The notes beneath the pieces are model-generated. The model saw nothing but the letters and a program-made list of their open reading frames with translations, was not told the DNA's origin and did not search any database. From positions 62,001 to 126,000 of the forward strand of contig JADLAT010000008.1 in assembly GCA_020848095.1 (NCBI GenBank): a stretch of 64,000 bases of DNA. Reading direction: 5' to 3'. Source of the DNA: Alphaproteobacteria bacterium (lineage in GTDB: Bacteria > Pseudomonadota > Alphaproteobacteria > Micavibrionales > Micavibrionaceae). The translations under genes and the position numbers were made by a program. Positions 1-9,229 of this stretch are shown piece after piece (the stretch's first letter is position 1; every line of letters starts with the position of its first letter).

Positions 1-974
1 CAAAACGACCCATGAGGCGCGTCATGACGCCTCTTGAAATGATGGGGGCCACCTTCACCGCCACAAATGGTGATAAACTGCCCCTCACCGTTACGGGCCC
101 GGAAGATACACTGGCCATAGAATACCGCCTGCCCGTAGCCTCGGCGCAGGTTAAATCAGCCATCCTGCTGGCGGGTCTAAACGCACGCGGTACAACGACG
201 GTGATCGAGACAATCCCCACCCGCGATCACACGGAAAATATGCTGCGGCATTTCGGCGTGGATGTTGAGACACAAATACTGGAAGACGGCGCGCACGCCA
301 TCAGCCTGCGGGGGCAGCAAACGCTCCAGCCCGGCGCAATTGATGTTCCCGGCGATCCTTCGTCTGCGGCCTTTCCAGCGGTTGCCGCGCTTTTGCACAG
401 CGGCTCTGAAATTCGGCTCAGTAATATAGGCATGGGGGAGCGCCGCAACGGGCTATATCTCACCTTGCGGGAAATGGGCGCGGACATCACCTTCCAGCAT
501 GAACGCCTTCAAGGCGGGGAAAAGGTGGCTGATATGCTCATTCGCGGCACTGGCCCGCTCAAGGGCATCCATGTTAACCCCGCGCTCGTCCCCTCTATGA
601 TTGATGAATTTCCGGCGCTGGCCATGGCGGCCGCCTGCGCCCAGGGCACAACGGTCATGACAAATCTGGCCGAGCTGCGCGTTAAGGAATCCGACCGCCT
701 GCTCATGGTGGCAAACGGCCTGAAAGCCTGCGGCGTCCACCTTGAAATGGGCGAAGACAGCCTGACCATCCATGGCACAGGTCAACCGCCAAAAGGCGGC
801 GCAAGAATTGAAACCGCGCTCGACCACCGCATTGCCATGAGCTTTCTTGTACTGGGCAGCGCAACGCCGGAGCCGATCACAATCGACGATGGCGCGCCCA
901 TAAAAACCAGCTTCCCGAATTTTATCACGCTGATGAATGACCTTGGCTGCGACATTGGGCCGGAACATGACTAA
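1..974 (+). CDS. aroA: 3-phosphoshikimate 1-carboxyvinyltransferase (EPSP synthase), 5' truncated by window edge
   Basis: Sixth step of the shikimate pathway: transfers enolpyruvyl from PEP to shikimate 3-phosphate, in the cytoplasm. The reading frame is open to the window edge, so the N-terminal part (PEP-binding start and glycine loop) is missing. Visible family motifs are RPMRRV at the very start, SAQVKSA, TRDHTE, DVPGDPSSAAF, LRVKESDR and DHRIAMSFLV. The wording of SAQVKSAILLAGLN and TRDHTE matches the class II (CP4-like) EPSP synthases common in alphaproteobacteria rather than the E. coli class I form; the residue that decides glyphosate tolerance lies upstream of the window. It overlaps cmk by 8 bases, so the two are translationally coupled. 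Confidence 0.97.
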   Translation, partial: KRPMRRVMTPLEMMGATFTATNGDKLPLTVTGPEDTLAIEYRLPVASAQVKSAILLAGLNARGTTTVIETIPTRDHTENMLRHFGVDVETQILEDGAHAISLRGQQTLQPGAIDVPGDPSSAAFPAVAALLHSGSEIRLSNIGMGERRNGLYLTLREMGADITFQHERLQGGEKVADMLIRGTGPLKGIHVNPALVPSMIDEFPALAMAAACAQGTTVMTNLAELRVKESDRLLMVANGLKACGVHLEMGEDSLTIHGTGQPPKGGARIETALDHRIAMSFLVLGSATPEPITIDDGAPIKTSFPNFITLMNDLGCDIGPEHD

Positions 975-1632
975 ACCCGTCATCGCCATAGATGGCCCCG
1001 CCGCCAGCGGCAAAGGCACGCTGGCCCGTGCTTTGGCCCATAGACTTGACTTCGGCTACCTCGATACGGGCGCGCTCTACCGGCTTGTCGGCTATAGTGT
1101 TCTGGAGCGCGGGCAAAACCCCGCCGATCACGCGCAAGCCGCAGAAGCGGCATATTTTCTGCGGGATTACTTCACCCCCGATCTCCTGAACAACCCGGAC
1201 CTGCGCAATGATGCTTCCGGCAATGCCGCCTCAAAAGTGGCCACCATGCCCGAAGTCCGCAAAGCCCTGCTGGATCTGCAACAAAACTTCGCCAGCAACC
1301 CGGGTGGCGCCTTCAAAGGGGCCATATTAGATGGCCGTGATATTGGCACAGTTATCTGTCCCGAAGCACCGCTCAAGCTCTTTATAACCGCCGCGCCAGA
1401 GATTCGCGCACAAAGGCGGCTAAAAGAGTTGCAATCCAGAGGGATTGAAGCTACATATGAGGCCGTTTTGAAGGACATGCTTGAGCGTGACGCTCGGGAT
1501 ACGGCTCGTAAGACCGCCCCGATGAAGCCGGCAGATGATGCAATTATCATTGATTCATCGCATATTTCTGCCGCTGAAATGCTGGAAAAGGCGCTGGATA
1601 CAGCTATGCAGCGCCTGGGCCTTTCGGCCTGA
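967..1632 (+). CDS. cmk: Cytidylate kinase
   Basis: Phosphorylates CMP and dCMP to the diphosphates with ATP, part of pyrimidine nucleotide recycling. The 221-residue protein is the normal length. The P-loop GPAASGKGT is at residues 8-16, followed by FGYLDTGALYR; DGRDIGTVI lies near residue 132 and the lid-side sequence ERDARDTAR follows, all typical of CMP kinases. I take the ATG at 967, inside the end of aroA, because the protein then opens with MTKPVIAIDGP as in the family; an in-frame ATG at 937 would add ten unrelated residues. The order aroA-cmk-rpsA is standard in proteobacteria. Confidence 0.97.
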   Translation: MTKPVIAIDGPAASGKGTLARALAHRLDFGYLDTGALYRLVGYSVLERGQNPADHAQAAEAAYFLRDYFTPDLLNNPDLRNDASGNAASKVATMPEVRKALLDLQQNFASNPGGAFKGAILDGRDIGTVICPEAPLKLFITAAPEIRAQRRLKELQSRGIEATYEAVLKDMLERDARDTARKTAPMKPADDAIIIDSSHISAAEMLEKALDTAMQRLGLSA

Positions 1633-1748
1633 CACGCAATTTAGGACATGACCCCTGAAAAACGCGCCCATCTGCTCTGCCGCTTTATTTAAGGGGCAAA
1701 TTCAAAAGCGGGTGTAAGGCGCATATCACTCTGGAAAGGAACTAAAAC

Positions 1749-3560
1749 ATGGCACATGCAGCCGCAAGACTACAAGACAATGAAGACTCCAAGGAATTCG
1801 CAGCCCTCTTAAAAGAATCTATGAAAGACCAGCTGCGCTTTACGGGCAACGTCGTTAATGGAACGATCGTCGCCCTGACCAGCGATTTTGCAATCGTTGA
1901 TGTCGGCCTCAAATCCGAAGGCCGCGTCCCCTTGCAGGAATTTTCCCGTCCCGGCGAAGACTCAGAATTAAAAATCGGCGATAACGTCGAAGTTTACGTT
2001 GAGCGCATGGAAGACAGAAACGGCGAGTCCGTTCTCTCCCGCGAAAAAGCCCGCCGCGAAGAATCATGGATTGAACTCGAAAAATCATCCGAGAAAAAAG
2101 AACGCGTGACCGGCATTATCTTTGGCCGCGTCAAAGGCGGATTTACCGTGGATCTGGGCGGCGCTGTTGCGTTCCTGCCCGGAAGCCAGGTCGATATCCG
2201 TCCCGTACGCGACGTATCGCCTTTGATGGGCACGCCGCAACCTTTCCTGATCCTGAAAATGGACCGCAGCCGGGGCAATATCGTTGTCTCCCGCCGCGCC
2301 GTTCTGGAGGAAAGCCGCGAGGAAGCAAGATCCGACCTGATGGACAATCTGAAAGAAGGTCAGGTTCTCAAGGGCGTTGTCAAAAACATCACAGATTACG
2401 GCGCGTTCGTGGATCTGGGCGGTGTCGATGGCCTGTTGCACGTTACCGATATTTCGTGGAAACGCGTCAATCACCCTTCCGAAGTTCTGCAAATCGGCCA
2501 GACACTGGATGTGCAGGTTATCCGCTTCAATGAAGAAACCCAGCGTATTTCTCTGGGCATGAAACAGCTCGAAGCTGATCCATGGAAAGATGTCGAAGCC
2601 AAATTTGCACCCGGCGCCCGTTTACAGGGCCGCGTCACAAACATTGCTGATTACGGCGCATTTGTTGAACTGGAAGATGGTATCGAGGGTCTGGTTCACG
2701 TCTCGGAAATGTCCTGGACGAAGAAAAACATCCACCCTGGAAAAATCGTCTCCACCTCTCAAGGTGTGGAAGTCATGGTGCTGGAAGTTGACCCTGAGAA
2801 ACGCCGTATCTCTCTCGGCCTGAAACAGTGTCAGGAAAATCCATGGGCTAAATTCGCCACCGATCACAAAGTTGGTGAAGAAATTGAAGGCGAAATCCGC
2901 AACGTGACTGAATTTGGTCTCTTCGTGGCGCTGGATGAGGAAATCGACGGCATGGTTCATCTCTCCGATGTTTCATGGGAAGATGAAACCGAAGAAGCCC
3001 TCAAGGCTCATAATAAAGGCGAAACCATCCGCGTTAAGATCCTCGAAATGGATCCCGAAAAAGAGCGCGTGGCTCTCGGCATTAAACAACTGACCAAAGC
3101 ACCCGAAGGGGCCAGCACCGCCAAGAAAAGCAAACCCGCAGCCACCGGTCTTGCCAAAGGCGCTGTTGTAACCTGTACCGTGACAGAGATCACAACCGGC
3201 GGTATTGAGGTCAAAGTTGATGACATGAAAGGCTTCATCAAGAAAATCGATCTGGCGCGGGAGCGTTCCGAACAAAGACCGGACCGTTTCGCCGTTGGGG
3301 AAAAAGTCGATGCCAAAATCATGACAATCGATGCCAAAAAGCTGAGCCTGTCTATCAAGGCGCGCGAAATCGATGAAGACAAGCAAGCGATGAAAGAATT
3401 CGGCTCCACCGAATCGGGCGCTTCCCTTGGCGATATCCTGGGCGCAGCTCTGAACAAGGATAAAGACTCCGCCGCGGCTTCCGACGAAGCCAAAGCTGAA
3501 AAGCCAAAGAAAAAGGCTCCGGCCAAGAAAAAAGCTGAAAAAGACGCTGAAGCGGAATAA
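1749..3560 (+). CDS. rpsA: 30S ribosomal protein S1
   Basis: RNA-binding ribosomal protein that helps recruit and unfold mRNA on the 30S subunit. The 603-residue protein carries six S1 (OB-fold) repeats; the clearest are those reading YGAFVDLGGVDGLLHVTD, YGAFVELEDGIEGLVHVSE and FGLFVALDEEIDGMVHLSD. GGAAAGGA sits about 7 bases before the ATG. After the last repeat comes a charged tail rich in Lys, Ala and Glu (about the last 45 residues) with KPKKKAPAKKKAEKDAEAE at the end. Its own terminator follows. The 116-base gap after cmk is long enough for a promoter, but I see no convincing -35/-10 pair. Confidence 0.98.
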   Translation: MAHAAARLQDNEDSKEFAALLKESMKDQLRFTGNVVNGTIVALTSDFAIVDVGLKSEGRVPLQEFSRPGEDSELKIGDNVEVYVERMEDRNGESVLSREKARREESWIELEKSSEKKERVTGIIFGRVKGGFTVDLGGAVAFLPGSQVDIRPVRDVSPLMGTPQPFLILKMDRSRGNIVVSRRAVLEESREEARSDLMDNLKEGQVLKGVVKNITDYGAFVDLGGVDGLLHVTDISWKRVNHPSEVLQIGQTLDVQVIRFNEETQRISLGMKQLEADPWKDVEAKFAPGARLQGRVTNIADYGAFVELEDGIEGLVHVSEMSWTKKNIHPGKIVSTSQGVEVMVLEVDPEKRRISLGLKQCQENPWAKFATDHKVGEEIEGEIRNVTEFGLFVALDEEIDGMVHLSDVSWEDETEEALKAHNKGETIRVKILEMDPEKERVALGIKQLTKAPEGASTAKKSKPAATGLAKGAVVTCTVTEITTGGIEVKVDDMKGFIKKIDLARERSEQRPDRFAVGEKVDAKIMTIDAKKLSLSIKAREIDEDKQAMKEFGSTESGASLGDILGAALNKDKDSAAASDEAKAEKPKKKAPAKKKAEKDAEAE

Positions 3561-3594
3561 AATTCCCTTCTCTCTTTTTAAGAAACACATACAT

Positions 3595-3630
3595 AAAAAC
3601 CGGCCCCTCAAAAGGCCGGTTTTTTCTTTT
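3595..3630 (+). terminator. Rho-independent terminator of rpsA
   Basis: A 7-bp perfect stem, accggcc (3599-3605) with ggccggt (3614-3620), closes an 8-base loop and runs straight into a T-rich tract (3620-3630, one C). It lies about 40 bases after the rpsA stop and before the separate ihfB unit. Confidence 0.9.
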
Positions 3631-3810
3631 ACCAAAAAAATAAGCCATAAAAAAAACCTCTAAAAGCTGTTTCCTTTCAATGTTTTCTTGACGAGCAATA
3701 GATATTTAAGGCAATCTAGTAAACATCCGTAGCCTCTAACCACCTGTGAAAGCATAACTTTTGCACGTCATTAAAATGCGGATAGTCTGAACTGGAAGGA
3801 TAAGGAAACG

Positions 3811-4095
3811 ATGACGAAATCGGAACTCATACAACGTCTGGCGGAAAGAAACCCTCATCTTTACCTGCGCGATGTCGAAAAAATCGTTGAGACGATCTTC
3901 GAGGAAATCACCGCGGCCCTTGCCCGGGGCGACCGCGTGGAACTGCGCGGTTTTGGTGCTTTTTCAATCAAAAAGCGCGACTCCCGTACCGGACGCAATC
4001 CCCGTACCGGCGAAACCGTACAGGTGGATGCCAAAAGCCTGCCCTTCTTTAAAACCGGAAAAGGCCTGCGTGAGCGGCTCAACGGCGAAGACTAG
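3811..4095 (+). CDS. ihfB: Integration host factor subunit beta
   Basis: DNA-bending nucleoid protein of the HU/IHF family; pairs with IHF-alpha (not in this window). The 94-residue length and the DNA-arm motif [22 protein letters not shown] (about residues 48-69), together with the opening [11 protein letters not shown], identify the beta subunit. GGAAGGATAAGG lies just before the ATG. It follows rpsA across a terminator and a 180-base AT-rich spacer, so it should have its own promoter; TTGACG at 3688-3693 could be its -35 but no good -10 goes with it. The next gene starts 27 bases on. Confidence 0.96.
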   Translation: MTKSELIQRLAERNPHLYLRDVEKIVETIFEEITAALARGDRVELRGFGAFSIKKRDSRTGRNPRTGETVQVDAKSLPFFKTGKGLRERLNGED

Positions 4096-4122
4096 GTCAC
4101 ACTTACAAAGGACCCGCCAATC

Positions 4123-4455
4123 ATGGGCCTGATTCGCACCATATTTGGATTTGTACTGGCGATTGCTCTCACCGTTTTCGCCATTCTTAACCAGCAAAGC
4201 GTCAGTGTAATCCTCAGCCCCGTCCATGATGCCGTCGAAATGCCGCTTTACCTCATCGCCCTTTATATGCTGGGGACAGGTTTTTTCATTGGCGCGCTGA
4301 CCGTTTGGCTAAATAGCGGCTCCTTGCGCCGTCTGAAACGCCGCCAGCGCAAGACCATAAAAACGCTGGAAAAGGAACTCAAAGACATCAAGGAAACAAA
4401 ACCGCCGAGCGCCCCGCCGCCCGCCGATTTCTTTCCCGCCTTGCCAAAGCCCTGA
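4123..4455 (+). CDS. LapA-domain (DUF1049) inner-membrane protein
   Basis: Small inner-membrane protein of the LapA/DUF1049 family. The 110 residues show one membrane segment at about 5-24, a short periplasmic stretch with the family-like NQQSVSVILSP, a second segment at about 42-63, then a basic cytosolic tail (RRLKRRQRK), a short coiled coil and a Pro-rich end. In E. coli the related LapA works with LapB in lipopolysaccharide assembly control; whether this copy does so is inference. It sits in the usual alphaproteobacterial place between ihfB and pyrF. Confidence 0.85.
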   Translation: MGLIRTIFGFVLAIALTVFAILNQQSVSVILSPVHDAVEMPLYLIALYMLGTGFFIGALTVWLNSGSLRRLKRRQRKTIKTLEKELKDIKETKPPSAPPPADFFPALPKP

Positions 4456-4476
4456 AAAACCTTCATATTCTGATAT

Positions 4477-5199
4477 ATGATAAGAGATAATCCATTTGTT
4501 TTTTGTGCGCTGGATACCGATAATCTGGCGGAGGCGCAAAAATGGGCCAAAGAAATCGGCCCCATCACCGGCGGGCTGAAACTGGGGCTGGAGTTTGTAA
4601 ACAGCCACGGACCACAGGGCATAGAGGCCGTTCAAAACGCCTGCCCAAGTGCTGAATTATTCATCGACCTGAAATTTCATGACATCCCCAATACCGTTGC
4701 GCGGGCTGTACGCACCATCTGCCGTAATTTTGATCCGGCCTATCTGAACGTCCATGCCGCCGGCGGGCCTGCCATGATGCGCACCGCTAAAGAGGCCCTG
4801 GAAGGCCACGCGCGGCTATTGGGCGTGACCATCCTCACCAGTATGGATGAGGAAGAATTTGCACATATGGCCTGTAAAAATTCTTTAACAGAGCACGTTC
4901 TGCATCTGGCCGCCTTAACGCATAAAACCGGCTTAAACGGCGTGGTCTGCTCCGCTCACGAAATACAACCTATTCGTGAGCTTTGCGGTCCGAATTTTGT
5001 GCTGATGGTACCGGGCATCCGGCCCAAAGACGCTTCAACGGCGGATCAAAAACGGGTCATGACCCCTGAACAGGCGATGCAAAACGGTGCCACGCATCTG
5101 GTCATCGGACGCCCCATAACCGGGGCAAAAGACCCGGCCAGCGCCGCCGAGCGGATCATGGAAGATATCCAGAAAAACCGGCATCACAAAGGATCATAG
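4477..5199 (+). CDS. pyrF: Orotidine 5'-phosphate decarboxylase
   Basis: Last step of de novo UMP synthesis, decarboxylating OMP. The 240-residue protein has the catalytic signature DLKFHDIPNT (about residues 65-74) with its Lys and Asp, FCALDTDN at the start, and the phosphate-binding end VPGIRPK and LVIGRPIT. It lies 21 bases after lapA and 5 bases before the next gene, so it is likely co-transcribed toward trpF. Confidence 0.97.
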   Translation: MIRDNPFVFCALDTDNLAEAQKWAKEIGPITGGLKLGLEFVNSHGPQGIEAVQNACPSAELFIDLKFHDIPNTVARAVRTICRNFDPAYLNVHAAGGPAMMRTAKEALEGHARLLGVTILTSMDEEEFAHMACKNSLTEHVLHLAALTHKTGLNGVVCSAHEIQPIRELCGPNFVLMVPGIRPKDASTADQKRVMTPEQAMQNGATHLVIGRPITGAKDPASAAERIMEDIQKNRHHKGS

Positions 5200-5204
5200 A
5201 AATC

Positions 5205-6029
5205 TTGAACACACTCACACCCTTCCTGAAAAGCGGCGAGGCCGCCAAAACGGCCCGCATGTTCCTCAAAGACCATAAGAGCGTTTTCTGGAGCATTCTA
5301 AAACCGCTCCTGCCCTATATTATTGGCCTGCATGCTGTTGACGTCGCCCTCCATATGACTCCAAGAGGCAGCCAGATCCTGCCGCCGCAATACGCAAATG
5401 CTCTTGGCATCGGCGCCCTGCTCTCGAGTTATTTCTATGCGGCCCTCATAATTTCATGGTACCGGGCCATTTTAAACGGACCGGAACACTTCACGCCCAT
5501 GAACCCCTTAAAACCCACAAAGAACGAGTTAAAATTTATAGGAGTATGGATTTTAGCCGCCATAGCCATGGTCTTTGCAGCGGCCATAATTATCGGCTTA
5601 TTCACCACATTGGGCGGAAAAGCGGGCATGGTTGCCGGTGCGCTTATTGCCGTTTTCACCGGCATTTATTTCTTCTTGAAAATCTCGTTTATTTTCCCGG
5701 CACTGGCCTTAAACACGCCGATTTCCTTTCAGCAATCCTTTACCCTGACGCACGGCTATCTTCTCCGGCTGCTGATTGCGCCAATAAAGGCGAGCTGGCG
5801 TGTATATCTGGCGATTATGCTTTATCAATTCGTTGCTGCCGTGCTCATTGCGGTTATCCAAAAAACGAACCCGGAGCAGATAGATAGTTTCATCACGGCA
5901 AAAATGATAATGCTGCCCGTTACTCTGTATTTTCAGCCGCTCCTGCTGGCTTTAAGCATAGGCGTAATTGCGGTTTATTATCGCCACGCCATGCAATATG
6001 AACAACTGGACAGGCCGCACTCTCCATGA
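5205..6029 (+). CDS. Uncharacterised multi-pass membrane protein
   Basis: I do not recognise a specific family. The 274-residue protein starts at a TTG (5205) preceded by AAAGGA at the right distance; there is no better in-frame ATG nearby. Hydrophobic segments are visible near residues 33-48, 66-85, 109-130, 136-160, 200-222 and 230-255, suggesting about six membrane passes with a short cytosolic N-terminus. The stretch KISFIFPALALNTPISF followed by a Phe/Leu-rich helix recalls the repeated membrane units of YciC/GdpP-membrane-domain-like proteins, but weakly. It overlaps trpF by 4 bases (ATGA), so it is translated with the pyrF-trp genes. Confidence 0.8.
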   Translation: MNTLTPFLKSGEAAKTARMFLKDHKSVFWSILKPLLPYIIGLHAVDVALHMTPRGSQILPPQYANALGIGALLSSYFYAALIISWYRAILNGPEHFTPMNPLKPTKNELKFIGVWILAAIAMVFAAAIIIGLFTTLGGKAGMVAGALIAVFTGIYFFLKISFIFPALALNTPISFQQSFTLTHGYLLRLLIAPIKASWRVYLAIMLYQFVAAVLIAVIQKTNPEQIDSFITAKMIMLPVTLYFQPLLLALSIGVIAVYYRHAMQYEQLDRPHSP

Positions 6030-6661
6030 CACAGGTCAAAATCTGCGGTCTAACGGACGCTGAAAATCTGGGCGTGGCGGCGCAGGCTGGTGCGCATTTT
6101 GCCGGATTTGTCTTCTACCCGCCCTCTCCGCGTTTCGTGAATCTGGAGACCGCACGCATATTGCTGGCAGATCTCCCGGACACCCTGCGCAGCGTCGGCC
6201 TGTTCGTTGATCCCACAAATCACGAGCTACAGCACATTCTTAACACGATCCAGCTGGATATGATCCAGCTCCACGGCGATGAAACGCCCGCGCGCACCGC
6301 CGAAATCGCCGCCCTGACGAATCTGCCCGTTATCAAGGCTATTCGCCTCCGTACCGCCGAAGATTTACGTGATGTTCCGGCCTATGAAACCGTGGCGGGC
6401 TGGCTGCTTTTCGATAGCAAAATCGAAAAGGCCGCGCCCGGCGGCACGGGTCAATGCTTTGACTGGTCTCTTCTTGAAAACCGCAAATTCCAAAAACCCT
6501 GGATGCTCTCCGGCGGGCTTACCCCTGAAAACGTAAGCGAGGCCTTGAAAATCCTCAAACCCGACGCGCTTGATGTTTCCTCCGGCGTAGAGGCCGCGCG
6601 CGGCATCAAAGACCCGGCCAAAATTAAGGCTTTTCTTAAAAGCGCAAAAAGCGCTATATAA
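6026..6661 (+). CDS. trpF: Phosphoribosylanthranilate isomerase
   Basis: Third step of tryptophan synthesis, an Amadori rearrangement in a TIM barrel. The 211-residue protein opens with VKICGLTDAEN (catalytic Cys), has VGLFVD, LDMIQLHGDE, and ends with MLSGGLTPENV and LDVSSGVE (catalytic Asp), all family signatures. Its ATG overlaps the stop of the membrane protein gene by 4 bases. Followed after 6 bases by trpB, the normal alphaproteobacterial arrangement in which trpF-trpB-trpA are apart from trpE/G/D/C. Confidence 0.97.
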   Translation: MTQVKICGLTDAENLGVAAQAGAHFAGFVFYPPSPRFVNLETARILLADLPDTLRSVGLFVDPTNHELQHILNTIQLDMIQLHGDETPARTAEIAALTNLPVIKAIRLRTAEDLRDVPAYETVAGWLLFDSKIEKAAPGGTGQCFDWSLLENRKFQKPWMLSGGLTPENVSEALKILKPDALDVSSGVEAARGIKDPAKIKAFLKSAKSAI

Positions 6662-6667
6662 CGGGCC

Positions 6668-7900
6668 ATGAGCGAAACAAAAACGACAGCCATGGCCAAT
6701 TCTTTAAAGAACCAGCCCGATGAACGCGGACATTTCGGCCCCTATGGCGGGCGTTATGTCGCTGAAACGCTTATGCCGCTCATTTTGGAAGTTGAAAAGG
6801 CCTATAACGCGGCCAAATCTGACCCCGCTTTCTGGGCCAGACTGGAGGACCTTCAGCGCGACTACGTAGGCCGCCCCTCCCCGCTTTATTATGCCGAAGC
6901 CACAACAAAACATCTGGGCGGCGCAAAAATCTATTTCAAACGCGATGAGCTGAACCACACCGGCGCGCATAAAATCAATCATTGTCTGGGACAGATCCTG
7001 CTCGCCGTACGTATGGGGAAAACCCGGATCATCGCCGAAACCGGCGCGGGCCAGCATGGCGTGGCCACCGCCACGGTCTGCGCATTATTCAAAATCCCCT
7101 GCACCATTTTCATGGGCGCGACCGATATCGAACGGCAAGCCCCCAATGTTTTCCGCATGAAACTTCTGGGCGCGGAAGTCCGGGCGGTAACCTCCGGCGC
7201 GGGGACGCTGAAAGATGCGATGAACGAAGCCATGCGCGACTGGGTAACTAACGTACACAACACATATTACCTGATCGGCACCGTTGCCGGGCCGCATCCT
7301 TTCCCCGCCATGGTACGCGATTTCCAATCCATCATCGGTGAGGAAACCCGCCAGCAAATGCAGCAAAAAGAAGGCCGCCTGCCTGATTCTCTTGTCGCCT
7401 GTATCGGCGGCGGGTCGAACGCCATGGGGCTGTTCTATCCCTTCCTTGATGACCAGAGCGTTTCCATGATTGGCGTAGAGGCCGGCGGTCACGGCGTGGA
7501 CACGGACCAGCATGCGGCCTCCCTCACCGGCGGACGCCCCGGCGTGCTGCACGGTATGAACAGCTATTTCCTGCAGGATGAAGACGGCCAGATCGCCGAA
7601 GCGCATTCCATCTCCGCCGGGCTGGATTACCCCGGAATCGGCCCGGAACACGCATGGCTGTTCGATCAAAAACGCGTCAATTACGTGAGCATCACCGACA
7701 CCGAAGCACTGGAGGCCTTTCAACTCTGCGCGAAGCTGGAGGGCATCCTTCCCGCGCTGGAGCCCAGCCACGCCTTTGCGCATGTTATAAAACACGCGCC
7801 CACTTTGCCGAAAGACCATATTCTGGTGATGAATTTATGTGGCCGGGGCGATAAGGACATCTTCACCATCGCCGAAAAACTGGGGATGAAGATCCTGTGA
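6668..7900 (+). CDS. trpB: Tryptophan synthase beta chain
   Basis: PLP enzyme that joins indole and serine. The 410-residue protein has the PLP lysine in HTGAHKINH (about residues 97-105), the glutamate of [11 protein letters not shown], the phosphate-binding GGGSNAMG, and the C-terminal NLCGRGDKD. An in-frame ATG nine codons in is a possible later start. The stop overlaps by 4 bases the GTG of a GyrI-like gene, which comes between trpB and trpA instead of the usual direct junction. Confidence 0.98.
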   Translation: MSETKTTAMANSLKNQPDERGHFGPYGGRYVAETLMPLILEVEKAYNAAKSDPAFWARLEDLQRDYVGRPSPLYYAEATTKHLGGAKIYFKRDELNHTGAHKINHCLGQILLAVRMGKTRIIAETGAGQHGVATATVCALFKIPCTIFMGATDIERQAPNVFRMKLLGAEVRAVTSGAGTLKDAMNEAMRDWVTNVHNTYYLIGTVAGPHPFPAMVRDFQSIIGEETRQQMQQKEGRLPDSLVACIGGGSNAMGLFYPFLDDQSVSMIGVEAGGHGVDTDQHAASLTGGRPGVLHGMNSYFLQDEDGQIAEAHSISAGLDYPGIGPEHAWLFDQKRVNYVSITDTEALEAFQLCAKLEGILPALEPSHAFAHVIKHAPTLPKDHILVMNLCGRGDKDIFTIAEKLGMKIL

Positions 7901-8379
7901 GCGCACAAATAAAATCCTACGGAGTCAAGGTCGGCCTGGCCGAGATTAATGCCTTCAACGTGGCGGGCATTTCCACGATCACCACCCATGAAACTGCTGC
8001 CGAAGACATCAACGCCCTTTGGGAGCAATTCTTCCGCGAAAGTATCGGTCAAAAAATGCAGCATAAAGCCGATGATATAATCTATGCGGTCTATTCCGAT
8101 TATGAGGGCGACCATACAAAACCCTTCCGGGTTACGCTGGGCTACCGCGTGAGCGGGGATGAAACATCTTCAGACCTGCACCGCATCTTAATCACGGCGC
8201 AGGAATACGCCGTCCTTTCCGCCGCCGGACAACAGCCCAAAGCCCTCATCGACACATGGGCTGCCATCTGGTCTTCAGATTTAAACCGCAGCTTCCAGAC
8301 CGATTTTGAAGTCTATGGCCCAAGATTTTTTCAAGACGGCCTGCACGAAGTTTTAATTCATGTGGGGGTAAAACCATGA
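7897..8379 (+). CDS. GyrI-like / AraC-effector-binding-domain protein between trpB and trpA
   Basis: The 160 residues look like one stand-alone GyrI-like small-molecule-binding domain (the AraC-type effector-binding fold): a first strand with [19 protein letters not shown], a central [12 protein letters not shown]...VTLGYRV, an AVLSAAGQ strand, then [22 protein letters not shown] and a final strand [10 protein letters not shown]. No DNA-binding domain is present. Such proteins bind hydrophobic or cationic ligands; the ligand here is unknown. It starts at GTG overlapping trpB by 4 bases, and its stop overlaps trpA by 4 bases (ATGA), so it is firmly embedded in the trp translation unit. Confidence 0.85.
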   Translation: MSAQIKSYGVKVGLAEINAFNVAGISTITTHETAAEDINALWEQFFRESIGQKMQHKADDIIYAVYSDYEGDHTKPFRVTLGYRVSGDETSSDLHRILITAQEYAVLSAAGQQPKALIDTWAAIWSSDLNRSFQTDFEVYGPRFFQDGLHEVLIHVGVKP

Positions 8380-9161
8380 GCCGGATTGAACAAACATTTG
8401 CGGCGCTCAAACGTCCCGCGCTTATAACCTTTATCATGGCGGGTGATCCCGATTCCAGAACCAGCCTTGCAATCATGAAAGCCTTGCCTGAGGCCGGGGC
8501 AGATATCATTGAACTGGGCATGCCCTTCACCGATCCAATGGCCGATGGGCCGACAATTCAATTGGCGGGAATCCGGGCGCTTGAGGCGGGCCAGACCATG
8601 AAAAGAACGCTTCATATCGTCAAGCATTTTCGTGAAACCAACGATAAAACCCCCGTGGTACTGATGGGCTATTTCAACCCTGTTTTTCAATATGGGTTGG
8701 AGCAATTTATGCATGACGCCAGCGCGGCAGGTGTAGACGGTTTGATCCTGGTGGACCTTCCTCCCGAAGAATCCACCGAAACCATCGCGGCGGCAAAAGA
8801 AAAAAACATAGACATCATCCGCCTGCTCACCCCGACCACGGACGAGGCCCGCCTGCCGCATGTTTTGAAAGATGCTGGCGGCTTTTTATACTATGTTTCC
8901 GTTGCCGGGGTCACGGGCAGCGCCAGCGCGGATCTCGGGACCATCACCCCCCATATTGCACAGATCAAAAAGCTCACGAATCTGCCCATCGCCATCGGTT
9001 TTGGCATAAAAACCCCGGCGGATGCCGCCGCTATGGGTAAAATCGGCGATGCCATCGTCGTTGGTTCGGCCATTATCAACAATATCTTTGAAAACGCCGA
9101 TAAAAACCCGGTAAGCGCCGTAGAGATGCAGGTAAGGTCTCTGGCCGATGCTTTGCGATAA
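8376..9161 (+). CDS. trpA: Tryptophan synthase alpha chain
   Basis: Cleaves indole-3-glycerol phosphate to indole for TrpB. The 261-residue protein has FIMAGDPD, the catalytic Glu/Asp region ELGMPFTDPMADGPTIQ (about residues 48-64), LVDLPPEE, YYVSVAGVTG and the phosphate-binding IGFGIKTP and VVGSAII. Starts inside the stop of the GyrI-like gene. The 68-base gap before accD has no obvious terminator, so read-through is possible. Confidence 0.98.
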   Translation: MSRIEQTFAALKRPALITFIMAGDPDSRTSLAIMKALPEAGADIIELGMPFTDPMADGPTIQLAGIRALEAGQTMKRTLHIVKHFRETNDKTPVVLMGYFNPVFQYGLEQFMHDASAAGVDGLILVDLPPEESTETIAAAKEKNIDIIRLLTPTTDEARLPHVLKDAGGFLYYVSVAGVTGSASADLGTITPHIAQIKKLTNLPIAIGFGIKTPADAAAMGKIGDAIVVGSAIINNIFENADKNPVSAVEMQVRSLADALR

Positions 9162-9229
9162 CACACCCCAGTCTTGACATTTCCTCTCCAAAAACCGATA
9201 ACTGGCATCTTGATTTTAAAAGGTGACCC

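Noticed and set aside
3688..3717. Promoter for ihfB with -35 TTGACG
   Set aside because: No acceptable -10 at 16-18 bases; left as a possibility only.
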